Below are positions 8,950-17,146 of a DNA stretch of 64,000 nucleotides, one piece after another. The stretch is from the NCBI GenBank assembly GCA_023666125.1, contig JAMPCN010000002.1, forward strand, positions 1 to 64,000. The letters run 5' to 3'. The position numbers and the translations under genes were made by a program. Under the pieces are notes generated by a model. The model saw only the letters and a program-made list of their open reading frames with translations, searched no databases and was not told the origin of the DNA. The stretch is from Bacillus sp. (in: firmicutes) (GTDB lineage: Bacteria; Bacillota; Clostridia; Lachnospirales; Lachnospiraceae). Each line of letters opens with the position of its first letter. Position 1 is the stretch's first letter.

Positions 8950-10020
8950 TTATTCTTCTATTTCCGCATAATCCCCGTTCGCGATATGTTCTGCAATGAC
9001 TCCCGACGCCCGCTTCGTTTCCTGAAGCCACAATTCGTATGCCGCATCCCAGGAAGCATAGCTGTCGTCTCCCCGCTTGTCCGCAAAATTATAATTGTCC
9101 AGCAGATACTTTTCTAAAAATGCCGTACACTTCTGCGCGCCGACAGCGTTCGTATGACTGCCGTAATCGGCAAAATCCTCTTCAAATACAATCCCAATTT
9201 CATCATAACAGTTATTCATATTAAGAAACTGATATCCCGCTTCTTCTATGATGCCGCCCATATAATTGAACATCTGCTGCTCTTCCATGCTTTCCCCATA
9301 AGGCGACACTATAAATAACGCTTGCAATTTATTTTCCTGCAAATATTGCAATAAATCCCTTAGATAAGCCTCCTGCTCGTCCGGAATCTCCAGTTTTCCT
9401 TCCATACCGCCCGCCGTCGGCATCGGCGTCGGCCCTACCTCGTCTTTTACAAAAAATCCTTTCAGGCTATTTTCTTTTTCATAACGCCAGTTATTCCATT
9501 CTGATGAAAGCGCAAACATTTTCCAGTTTGTATGATATTTAAACAAATCAATGTAATAGCTTAACTTCTCTTCCGTCTCGGGTACCAGAGCCTGTATCGC
9601 TTCTACGCGGTTTTCCGAATATTTCAGATTATCTGTTACGCCCCTTGTATACGCCATATTCTCGGTTAAACCCGCATCCTCCATCGTATACATACGCATT
9701 TCAAAAATATAAAGCGAGGGCGACTGCGTCTTTTGCGCCTCTTTTACAAGGTATTTCATTGCCGCCGGTCTTTGCAGATTGGAAGAAAGCGGATATGCCG
9801 CAATCCCTGTCTCTCCCCACAGCATAGGCGCGCTGTAATAAGGGAAAACCGGACTTGAACCTATCATAATAATATCAAGCGTATCGTCTTTTTGTGCATA
9901 GAAGCCCGAAAATCTGTCCTTGACATCGCCGTTTGTCCTAACGATATAGGAAACCGGAATTAACGCCGCCAAAAAAATCCCTATGAAAATGATGCTTTGC
10001 AATAATTGTTTACGGGTCAT
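8950..10020 (-). CDS. SGNH-hydrolase-like membrane-anchored protein
   Basis: This 356-residue protein has one N-terminal membrane segment (about residues 5-27) and an extracytoplasmic domain. An SGNH-like nucleophile block reads MIGSSPVF (Ser about 55-56), and a late DYGSHTN supplies an Asp and His (about 285 and 289) in the usual DxxH-like place. This architecture resembles DltD/AlgX-type partners of MBOAT acyltransferases, and an MBOAT gene lies 6 kb upstream in the operon. The ATG at 10020 is preferred over a GTG 12 bases upstream because GTGAGGA precedes it. I infer a role in O-acylation of the exported glycan; the family is not certain. Confidence 0.65.
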   Translation of the reverse strand: MTRKQLLQSIIFIGIFLAALIPVSYIVRTNGDVKDRFSGFYAQKDDTLDIIMIGSSPVFPYYSAPMLWGETGIAAYPLSSNLQRPAAMKYLVKEAQKTQSPSLYIFEMRMYTMEDAGLTENMAYTRGVTDNLKYSENRVEAIQALVPETEEKLSYYIDLFKYHTNWKMFALSSEWNNWRYEKENSLKGFFVKDEVGPTPMPTAGGMEGKLEIPDEQEAYLRDLLQYLQENKLQALFIVSPYGESMEEQQMFNYMGGIIEEAGYQFLNMNNCYDEIGIVFEEDFADYGSHTNAVGAQKCTAFLEKYLLDNYNFADKRGDDSYASWDAAYELWLQETKRASGVIAEHIANGDYAEIEE

Positions 10021-10079
10021 ATGAATCCTCACGCTGCGTCATACTCTGTCCATCGCAATCTTTCAAAATGTTCTTTTCT

Positions 10080-10108
10080 ATTATATACGCTGACGGATAA
10101 AGCCGCAA
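10080..10108 (-). promoter_or_regulatory. Possible internal sigma-A promoter
   Basis: On the minus strand TTGCGG and TATAAT are 17 bases apart in the 126-bp gap before the SGNH gene. The -10 is perfect and the -35 weak (3 of 6), so this is a moderate candidate for an internal start of transcription. Confidence 0.4.
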
Positions 10109-10146
10109 GCAGACATATACTATATTATTTGCCATGCCTTTTTACA

Positions 10147-11256
10147 CTAATCCATCCGGCTGCACAACTCTTCCACATAATCCCGCCATTTCTCAAAAAC
10201 GGCGTCGCCATTCGCTTTATCCGCAATTTTTCTTGCTTCTTCGCCAAGCCTTTCGGCAAGTTCCCGGTCCTCTATCAGGCGGTTGATACCCTCTTCTAGC
10301 GCTTTCTGGTCTTTAATCGGAATCAGCAGAGCGTCCACCTCGTTTGTCATAATCGTGCGCGGCCCGCCGCACGGACAGTCCGTCGCCACAATCGGCAGTC
10401 CAAGAGCCATCGCCTCCATCAACGCATTCGGTAAACCCTCCCAATCAGAGGTAAACGCAAAAAGCGCCGCGTCCACTAAATCCTTTTCCAGACTGTCGCT
10501 GGCTCCCATCAGATGGATATAGTCCTGCGCCTGATTTTCGGCAATCAATTTCTCCAATATTTCTTTCGTGCCGTCGAAAGAATCCCCACCGTATATTTTT
10601 AAATCATAGTCCGGATGTTTTTTATGCACCTCGACAAAAGCCCTGATAAGCATGGGCTGGTTTTTAAAATCTACCAGACGCCCCGACTGCACCACACTTT
10701 TCGTGCGCCTTTCCGGTCTTGGCACACCGATATATTTCGGATGAATCGGATTTAAGATAATGCGGGAATTTTTCTGTAAGCGCGGCGCAAAGAACTCTCT
10801 CTGCCCTTCTGTCTGGAAGACGCAGCCGTCCACCCTGGGAAACAGAATCGGAATCTGTATTTTATCCGATATTTCCTCATAGTGTCCAACCGGGTCGGTA
10901 CGAATGGATATGAGTACCGGAATCTTACTAAAATACGCCGCCATCAGCCCTCTATACAGTGCTTTTCTGGCAAACGGTATCAAAATATCCGGTTTTTCTT
11001 CTTTGATAAAATCCTTTAAATATTTAATACGCAGTAAAATCTGCACAGGATGAGGCTTCTTTTCATCGCCCTCCCGCAATCCGACATGCACGCGCCTTAC
11101 TCTCTCATCAGTCTGAAATTCATCTTCTCCATACCATTCCGTTGCGATAACGACCTGATAGCCTTTGTCTGCAAACTGATTGGCAAGATTCGTAACGACC
11201 CGTTCCGCGCCGCCCTGCTCTAAACAATTTAAATGAAATGCAATTTTACGCATCAT
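10147..11256 (-). CDS. Glycosyltransferase family 4
   Basis: A GT-B enzyme of 369 residues with HLNCLEQGGAERV at the N-terminus (8-20), SGRLVDFKNQ (191-200) and the E-x7-E motif in EGLPNALME (Glu273, Glu281) followed by ATDCPCGG. The start ATG overlaps the stop of the upstream SDR gene (ATGA), so the two are translationally coupled. It is predicted to be a retaining cytosolic glycosyltransferase that extends the lipid-linked unit. It is similar in build to the GT4 gene at 5037. Confidence 0.88.
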   Translation of the reverse strand: MMRKIAFHLNCLEQGGAERVVTNLANQFADKGYQVVIATEWYGEDEFQTDERVRRVHVGLREGDEKKPHPVQILLRIKYLKDFIKEEKPDILIPFARKALYRGLMAAYFSKIPVLISIRTDPVGHYEEISDKIQIPILFPRVDGCVFQTEGQREFFAPRLQKNSRIILNPIHPKYIGVPRPERRTKSVVQSGRLVDFKNQPMLIRAFVEVHKKHPDYDLKIYGGDSFDGTKEILEKLIAENQAQDYIHLMGASDSLEKDLVDAALFAFTSDWEGLPNALMEAMALGLPIVATDCPCGGPRTIMTNEVDALLIPIKDQKALEEGINRLIEDRELAERLGEEARKIADKANGDAVFEKWRDYVEELCSRMD

Positions 11257-11987
11257 AAAATATAATTTCCTCCGGTAATACTGATATTCTCTCCGGTAAT
11301 ACCCGCCGCTTCATCCGACAGCAAAAGCTGCATCATCGGTAAAATATCCTCTTTCTGCAATATCCTGCCGGACGGGCTTGCCATCTTATGCTGCTCTATA
11401 ATCAATTCAGGAATATCTTGAATAAATTTAGTCTCTATCATCTGCGGAGAAATGCCGTTTGCCGTAATGCCTTTCGCTGCATATTCCGCAGCGATGGATT
11501 TCATCAAGCCAAGCAGCGCATATTTGGAAACGGTATAAGGCGCTTCATATTTTGGGTCGGGTATCGTCGTATAGGCGGAGAGCATAAATAAAATCCTGCC
11601 GTATTTCTGTTTGGACATCTGCGCTATAAAAGCCTTTAGAATTTCCATAATGCTATAGACGGATACCTGCATCATTTCCTGATACATATCCACGCCGCTT
11701 TTATGAAACCGGACGCTTTTTGCCGACAGCGAAGCCAAGTGCAGCACATGGGTCGGTATATCGCCGTTATGCCGTACCTGTTCCACAAAGCTTTCCACTT
11801 CCTCTTGCTTGGAAAAATCCGCCTGTATAGGCACAATTTTATCCTCGTATGTTCCCAGCAAAGCATCCAACTGTTCGTTCTTATTACGGTACTGTGCGAT
11901 GATACGAGTATACGCCGCCCCGTATTTTGCAATATACGCCATCCCCAAATCGGAGGAGGCGCCTGTAATCAAAGCTATCTTTTCCAT
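11253..11987 (-). CDS. SDR-family oxidoreductase (FabG-like)
   Basis: This 244-residue short-chain dehydrogenase has the cofactor motif TGASSDLG (8-15), catalytic Ser137 and the YTVSK box (Tyr151, Lys155), and ends in ITGENISITGGNY as FabG proteins do. The family reduces 3-oxoacyl-ACP or related carbonyls with NAD(P)H. It is followed by a GT4 gene (ATGA overlap) and preceded by MaoC, ACP and FkbH genes, so it probably works on an ACP-bound acyl group rather than on a nucleotide sugar. The nearest AGAAAGG ribosome site is about 16 bases from the ATG, unusually far, and lies directly after a structured repeat. Confidence 0.85.
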   Translation of the reverse strand: MEKIALITGASSDLGMAYIAKYGAAYTRIIAQYRNKNEQLDALLGTYEDKIVPIQADFSKQEEVESFVEQVRHNGDIPTHVLHLASLSAKSVRFHKSGVDMYQEMMQVSVYSIMEILKAFIAQMSKQKYGRILFMLSAYTTIPDPKYEAPYTVSKYALLGLMKSIAAEYAAKGITANGISPQMIETKFIQDIPELIIEQHKMASPSGRILQKEDILPMMQLLLSDEAAGITGENISITGGNYIL

Positions 11988-12010
11988 ATTATAATAAACT
12001 GTGCCTTTCT

Positions 12011-12075
12011 CTCAACCTGCGATATTTGTGCCGCAGGAACAAATTCGCGATTGAAAAATCATGGATTTTTCAATC
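12011..12075 (-). repeat. Structured intercistronic repeat, copy A
   Basis: On the minus strand this unit starts with a perfect 12-bp hairpin (12049-12060 with 12064-12075, 3-nt loop) whose loop and arm contain the TGA stop of the MaoC gene. A second stem follows (12039-12048 with 12019-12029, one bulge), then the tail CGCAGGTTGAG, which leads into the GAGAAAGG site of the SDR gene. The same order of parts recurs at 63900-63970. There is no U-run, so a simple terminator is unlikely. Confidence 0.6.
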
Positions 12076-12490
12076 TATCCAGTACTTTTATCTGCATAGT
12101 TCCTTTTGCTATTTTATCTCCCCGCTGGTTTTGAATCAGCAAGTTCAGCATCAGCATACGGTACGCGTCTTCCTTTTCTTTTACGGTTCCCGAAACAGTC
12201 AGTGTATCCCCCACATAGACAGGACGCAAAAATTTATTGTCCATGCTGTGAATCAGACTGTATTTACCCGGCAGATACATCCCTGCCAACGTGGAGTAAA
12301 AAGATGCCGTCAACATACCGTAAACCACTTTGTCCTCATAGTTCCTGCTTCTGGCATACGCTGCGTCCGTATGCAGCGGATTTTCGTCTCCTGTTATCGA
12401 CATGAATTTTTCCATCATCTCTTCTGTCACGGTTACCTGAAAAGACTCTTCCATGCCTACTTCCACTATATCATAGCTGTACTCTTTCAT
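12059..12490 (-). CDS. MaoC-family hot-dog dehydratase
   Basis: This 143-residue protein has the MaoC/(R)-hydratase signature SITGDENPLHTD, with the catalytic Asp (about 35), Asn37 and His40 in place. Family members hydrate or dehydrate enoyl thioesters on CoA or ACP. The ATG at 12490 is chosen because AAAGGA stands 10 nt upstream; a start 21 bases earlier lacks a ribosome site. It follows the ACP gene and precedes an SDR gene, so hydratase plus reductase can remodel a short carrier-bound acyl chain. Its 3' end is embedded in a hairpin. Confidence 0.85.
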   Translation of the reverse strand: MKEYSYDIVEVGMEESFQVTVTEEMMEKFMSITGDENPLHTDAAYARSRNYEDKVVYGMLTASFYSTLAGMYLPGKYSLIHSMDNKFLRPVYVGDTLTVSGTVKEKEDAYRMLMLNLLIQNQRGDKIAKGTMQIKVLDRLKNP

Positions 12491-12514
12491 AAACACATTT
12501 TCCTTTTCCATAAG

Positions 12515-12760
12515 CTATGACGGTATACGTTCCAAAATAATATCCACCATCTCGCCTACATTTTTCATTTCATTTGCCTCGCCGACCGTAAACTTAATCC
12601 CAAACTTTTTCTCTACCGCAATAACCAGATTAATATGTTCAAAACTATCCCAGTCCTCAATATCGTCGGCAGTCGTTTCATCCCGTACCGTAATACTCTC
12701 ATCATCAAAAATATAACGGAATACCTCGTTTAAATTTTCATATACTTCTTCTCTTGTCAT
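12515..12760 (-). CDS. Acyl carrier protein
   Basis: This acidic 81-residue protein has the phosphopantetheine attachment motif DWDSFEHIN, with Ser39 as the modified residue, in the normal position for an ACP. GGAGG stands 11 nt before the start. It sits between an FkbH-like gene and a MaoC gene, so it is a dedicated carrier and probably not the housekeeping fatty-acid ACP. It is expected to carry the acyl group later moved to the glycan by the MBOAT protein at 15686. Confidence 0.92.
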   Translation of the reverse strand: MTREEVYENLNEVFRYIFDDESITVRDETTADDIEDWDSFEHINLVIAVEKKFGIKFTVGEANEMKNVGEMVDIILERIPS

Positions 12761-12796
12761 GATTCACAAATCCTCCGTTCTTATTTTATCATGTCT

Positions 12797-12810
12797 TTCA
12801 GCCTGCGGTT
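12797..12810 (-). repeat. Junction motif copy (CCGCAGGCTGAAAGA)
   Basis: The minus strand carries AACCGCAGGCTGAAAGACAT directly after the stop codon of the FkbH-like gene, in the gap before the ACP gene. It matches the tail found at 5031 and 12011. Confidence 0.4.
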
Positions 12811-14590
12811 ATTCCACTAAAATAACCTGATTCTTTTTTTGATATCCGTCCGCCAAGGACAGCCGCCACACCGTATTGCCCGCCGCATCTTCTTCTATTT
12901 TATCAAATCCCTGCAAAGAATAAAATTCTTTTACCATATTATTTTTGGCGGTCGGATAATAATATCCCCTGATTTCCGTAATATCCTGTTTTCGGCATGA
13001 CATAACCAGCGTATCCATCATCGCATATTCCATATCTCTTTTCAAGACGCGGCAGCTCATAAGCCAGAGCCTGATATGTAATATCTCCCCCTCTTTCTGC
13101 CCGATAACTACAGATATCACGCCGTTATCGCCAAATTTATCTTCCAGCCTGCCATAGAGCGTAAGATAGTCCGGGTTTTTCGCAATCTCTTCAATCTCCG
13201 TCTGGCTGTAACGTTTGGTTGTTAAATTAAACTGATTGCTCTTATTGGTAAGCTGGGCGATTCTTGCCATATAAACCGCAGTAAAAGGCTGAATCTGCGC
13301 TTTCATCTGCAGCGACTTCAAATAGTCCTCATAGTTTTCATAAGCGGCCTCTTCTTTCGCCCTCTTTCTGTTTTCCTGATACATCCTGGTGCGGTTTTTA
13401 TCATCTTCTGACATGAGTGTCATTTCAAAAAAACCGGAACCGTCAATCGTCTTGATATATTCCTCCGGTCGCTCCAGCTCCGGTACAGCCACGCCCGGCA
13501 TCTGTTTTCTGACAATCTCCCGCTCCGCCGGATTATCATCTACAAAAACCATGCTGTCCACTGCCAGATTCAGTTCCTTTGCTATCTGCGCCAGATTTTT
13601 ATCTTTCGGCTCCCAATTCGCTTTTATCTGGATAAAATCATCCGCTTTCAACACGCCCGCCGGATGCTGCAATCCCGCCAGCGCGTTTTCATAATCGTTT
13701 TTCGAGTCAATATTAAGTAAAACGCCCAATTCCTGATATTCTTTCAGGTATTCCTGAAAGGCGCAGTATATCTGCCCCGCAGACGTTTCATGCCCTAATA
13801 CCAGATTTTCCACGCCGTCATCCCCAACGACTCCGCCCCATAAGGTATTGTCCAAATCCAATACGAAGGCTTTCTTATTTTTCCCATACAGCGACTTAAT
13901 TATTTTCGCCACACTGAACGCCAAATCCGGAATCGCCTGCACGCAAAGCGCATACTTATAGCTGTGCCAGTAAAACGGATTCGACCATTCTTCCAAACCG
14001 TAACGGGCAGAAAGATAATTGATATCATTGATATAAAAGTTTTCGTTTTCCTGCGCATATTCGTAAAATTTACAATTCAGCCTTGTGATGAAATTCACTT
14101 TTCCATGGATATCACTGGCATCTTTATTCCCCAACAGACGATAATAGGGGTATTCAAAATTATTCTGGATAACAATGCAATGATAGGTCTCTTCCAGATG
14201 CTTCCACATACCCGTATACTTATGGTATTCTTTCTCCAATAATTCCTGCACCGCTTCCGCCGTATCCGATACGGTTGGAAATCTCTCGATATTTTTAATA
14301 GACGTATGAACAAAAACAATATCCGGCGCAAATTCTTCCAACACGGGATTCGGAAACATCGCGTCCTGATAGTACTGGTTAAATTCCGATTCATAAAACT
14401 CCGGTTTAATACCGTAATTTAATAAAAAAAGTTCCAATACCAGCTTGATATCCCTTGTGGTAGAACCGCCCAGAACAGCAATTTTCTTATGCAGGCAGTT
14501 TTCGTCCAGATTCGCCAGTAATTCCTTGTTTATCGCTTTCTTGCGCTCATATATATAGGCGCTGTCATAAGGATACTCTAATTCCCTCAT
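12809..14590 (-). CDS. FkbH-like HAD-IIIC protein (acyl-ACP loader)
   Basis: This 593-residue protein has an N-terminal ~200-residue domain with GGSTTRDI (about 41-48), a HAD domain with the nucleophile motif DLDNTLWGG (about 245-253), and a C-terminal GNAT-like domain (RLWLMSCRVL). That is the FkbH arrangement. FkbH enzymes take 1,3-bisphosphoglycerate, dephosphorylate it and load a glyceryl group on an ACP. The ACP gene is next. The start at 14590 is set by AAAGGAGAA six bases upstream; a start 36 bases earlier has no ribosome site. Whether the loaded acyl is glyceryl or another hydroxyacid is inference. Confidence 0.88.
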   Translation of the reverse strand: MRELEYPYDSAYIYERKKAINKELLANLDENCLHKKIAVLGGSTTRDIKLVLELFLLNYGIKPEFYESEFNQYYQDAMFPNPVLEEFAPDIVFVHTSIKNIERFPTVSDTAEAVQELLEKEYHKYTGMWKHLEETYHCIVIQNNFEYPYYRLLGNKDASDIHGKVNFITRLNCKFYEYAQENENFYINDINYLSARYGLEEWSNPFYWHSYKYALCVQAIPDLAFSVAKIIKSLYGKNKKAFVLDLDNTLWGGVVGDDGVENLVLGHETSAGQIYCAFQEYLKEYQELGVLLNIDSKNDYENALAGLQHPAGVLKADDFIQIKANWEPKDKNLAQIAKELNLAVDSMVFVDDNPAEREIVRKQMPGVAVPELERPEEYIKTIDGSGFFEMTLMSEDDKNRTRMYQENRKRAKEEAAYENYEDYLKSLQMKAQIQPFTAVYMARIAQLTNKSNQFNLTTKRYSQTEIEEIAKNPDYLTLYGRLEDKFGDNGVISVVIGQKEGEILHIRLWLMSCRVLKRDMEYAMMDTLVMSCRKQDITEIRGYYYPTAKNNMVKEFYSLQGFDKIEEDAAGNTVWRLSLADGYQKKNQVILVE

Positions 14591-14626
14591 TTTCTGTTCT
14601 CCTTTGTTCCCATTCCTAATAAGCAA

Positions 14627-15622
14627 TTACCTATTTTGACTCAATATAGTCAGATACTCGTCCACGTTCTTTTTTGTCACATACTGTCCGAAACCTTCTG
14701 TCAATAACGCCTCATCCACTTTCCCGCCGTTCATGACCGCAAGCATCAAGTCTCCCGTTTCCATGCGGTAATGGCTGATATCATGGAAATTTTCCACATG
14801 ACAGGTAATGGAATTACTCCCGCAGAAACTATAATAATCCGTAATCTCCGCCAGTTCTCTTAAAAAATCCAGATATCCCCGCTCCCTGGCTTCTTCAAAG
14901 CGGACATAAAATTCCGGATTGATAAAAACAACCAGTTCAATCTGCCTCTCTTCACACAAGGTAACAATTTCCTCTATATCCGCTAAAGCCTCTTCCCCGT
15001 ACCATGCAAAATAATTCGGCCACTCTTCCTGTCCTATCGCTTCTTCCGTTAAAGAAGTGTCCAGATAATAGTTACCGGTCGAATATAACCGCTCGCTAAA
15101 ATCCTTTTCTTTCTCATGATAGGCACAGATTGTCTCCAAGGATAATAACGCCACGGACGGATTCAGATAATCCCGCAAAAAACTGACATCCGGCTCCCTG
15201 TTTCGGAATGGGCGTCTGATCAACTGGTCGTCATGCAGCGCGGGATCGACAAAACAAGTCACGTCATCTATGCCCAGATAGATTCTTTTGATGGAAACGC
15301 CCGCTTCTAAAAATGCCGTAATATTCTCGTAATGCTCTGCCGGAAGCCCTTCGGAATAATACATATTATAACATGTGCCGTCCGTTACTTTCGCCGCATC
15401 CAGAGAACCTACCCGCGAATTGCCAAAAATGAACATATTATATTTTTCCGGATGATGCAGCACATACTGCGTCTTTACATAATTTTTGTTGGGTTCTACC
15501 CCATTATCCCTTGCATTCTGCCAATGAAACACATTATAGGGGTCTATCCCTGCCGATATGCCTATCGCAAGACCCAAACACAGGACTCCCAATAAAACCA
15601 GTTTCCATGCTAATTTCCGCAT
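14627..15622 (-). CDS. DltD/SGNH-like exported protein, MBOAT partner
   Basis: This 331-residue protein has a single N-terminal membrane anchor (about residues 6-25) and an outside domain with an SGNH-like FGNSR block (Ser69) and a late DISHYRMETGD, giving Asp281 and His284 as the remaining triad residues. Proteins of this kind (DltD, AlgJ/X-like) stand beside MBOAT acyltransferases, and the MBOAT gene lies just upstream in the operon. I infer that it hands or attaches the acyl group to the glycan outside the membrane. It is a distant paralogue of the protein at 8950. Confidence 0.7.
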   Translation of the reverse strand: MRKLAWKLVLLGVLCLGLAIGISAGIDPYNVFHWQNARDNGVEPNKNYVKTQYVLHHPEKYNMFIFGNSRVGSLDAAKVTDGTCYNMYYSEGLPAEHYENITAFLEAGVSIKRIYLGIDDVTCFVDPALHDDQLIRRPFRNREPDVSFLRDYLNPSVALLSLETICAYHEKEKDFSERLYSTGNYYLDTSLTEEAIGQEEWPNYFAWYGEEALADIEEIVTLCEERQIELVVFINPEFYVRFEEARERGYLDFLRELAEITDYYSFCGSNSITCHVENFHDISHYRMETGDLMLAVMNGGKVDEALLTEGFGQYVTKKNVDEYLTILSQNR

Positions 15623-15685
15623 TCAATTACCATGCCTTTCTCTTTTTCTGCAACTTGCAGCCATAAGGCAGCCTTTTTTCTTTTC

Positions 15686-17146
15686 TTAAAATCCGGCATA
15701 AATAAAGCTCTGCCCGGAACCGCCAAGCGACAGTAAAATCATGCCGCATACAAATAAATAACAACACCATCTGATGAGCGCATTTTGCTCTGCCAGCCGC
15801 TCAAAAATATCTATGCCACGGTTCTGCGTGTTTTCTACCATGACGAATACCAAAAACGCTATACATAACAAAATCAGGTTCACATAGCCCAAATCGCCTT
15901 TTATCTGACTGAATCCACGCTCCCCAAACTGCGTTACGCCGGATAGCAGCATATTAAACACCTGTCTCATATTTTCCGCCCTAAAGCAAACCAATCCAAT
16001 ACTGAATATGAAAAAAGTCCGCAGCCGTTGAAACGTAATCCAGCAAATATTTTCTGCGGGAATATGTAATTTCCTGACAATCCCCTGTAAAGATTTGCCG
16101 CACATATTGCCCAAGATAATAACAAACCAGAACCACAGCCCTTCTCCGACAATATATTTCCATCCGTTTCCGTGCCATATCCCCATAGCCAGCCATAGAA
16201 TCAGCATACCGCAATAGGTCGGAATCCGTTTTCCCCATTTTTTACCAAAGCGTTTTCTGGAATGTTCCCCTAACTTTATCCAGACTTCCGACTTTAAAAC
16301 CGGGTCCATAATATAATCTTTCAACCATGTTCCCAGCGTAATATGCCATCTCTGCCAAAATTCCTGAATCGTGCGGGAAAAGAAAGGATTCTTAAAGTTT
16401 TCCGGCAGATAGATTCCCATACATTCCGCCGTACCTAAAACCACATCCATACAACCGGAAAAATCGGCATATAATTGAATGGCAAAACAAAATATCCCCG
16501 CCCATATCAATAAAACATGATAGGATTCATAATGAGTGTAAACAGAATCTACAATCAATCCCAGCCTGTCGGCAATCACCATCTTTTTAAACAATCCCCA
16601 TGCCATCCGCCTAAGTCCGTGCGTCACACGTCCATAATCAAACGTATGCGGTTCATATAAACTCTGCTGTATCTGCTTATAACGGCTGATGGGACCGGAA
16701 GTCATCTGCGGAAAATAACAGGCAAACAAAGCAAACTTTTTAAAATCCGTCTGCACAATCCCGACTTTCCAATAGCAGTCGAGCAGATATCCGGTAAGCT
16801 GCAAGGTATAATAGCTGATACCGAGAGACGCCGTCAGCCGGGTTGAGACGCCTAAAAGGTTATACTTTAATAACACCAGCATCCCGAAGTTTAGAATAAG
16901 CGCGCAGACTAAAATTCTTTTGCGCTTTTTTTCCACAGTTGCTTTCCCTATCATAACCGCCGCATAATAAACGCTGACGATTGATATAATCAGGTAAATA
17001 ATCGTATAAGGCTTTGCCGACAAACAGTAAAACCCCACGCTGGCAATCAAAAGATACACGGACTGCCATGCCGGCTTTATCAGATAATATCCCGTTAAGA
17101 TGACCGCCAGAAAAGCCAGATAGGAAAATGAGGTAATCGATATCAT
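15686..17146 (-). CDS. MBOAT O-acyltransferase (DltB/AlgI-like)
   Basis: This polytopic protein of 486 residues carries the MBOAT core: ADFSGCMD (227-234), NPFFSRTIQEFWQRWH (253-268) and the conserved active-site His325 in GIWHG. There are about 11 hydrophobic segments. DltB/AlgI proteins pass an acyl group from a cytosolic carrier across the membrane to an extracellular polymer. Here an ACP (12515), an FkbH-type loader and a DltD-like protein are in the same operon, so the donor is probably acyl-ACP. The start overlaps the previous stop (ATGA). Confidence 0.92.
   Translation of the reverse strand: MISITSFSYLAFLAVILTGYYLIKPAWQSVYLLIASVGFYCLSAKPYTIIYLIISIVSVYYAAVMIGKATVEKKRKRILVCALILNFGMLVLLKYNLLGVSTRLTASLGISYYTLQLTGYLLDCYWKVGIVQTDFKKFALFACYFPQMTSGPISRYKQIQQSLYEPHTFDYGRVTHGLRRMAWGLFKKMVIADRLGLIVDSVYTHYESYHVLLIWAGIFCFAIQLYADFSGCMDVVLGTAECMGIYLPENFKNPFFSRTIQEFWQRWHITLGTWLKDYIMDPVLKSEVWIKLGEHSRKRFGKKWGKRIPTYCGMLILWLAMGIWHGNGWKYIVGEGLWFWFVIILGNMCGKSLQGIVRKLHIPAENICWITFQRLRTFFIFSIGLVCFRAENMRQVFNMLLSGVTQFGERGFSQIKGDLGYVNLILLCIAFLVFVMVENTQNRGIDIFERLAEQNALIRWCCYLFVCGMILLSLGGSGQSFIYAGF

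Noticed and set aside
12059..12511. MaoC gene start 21 bases upstream of the one chosen
   Set aside because: It lies four bases after the ACP stop without a ribosome site, while the inner ATG has AAAGGA at 10 nt.
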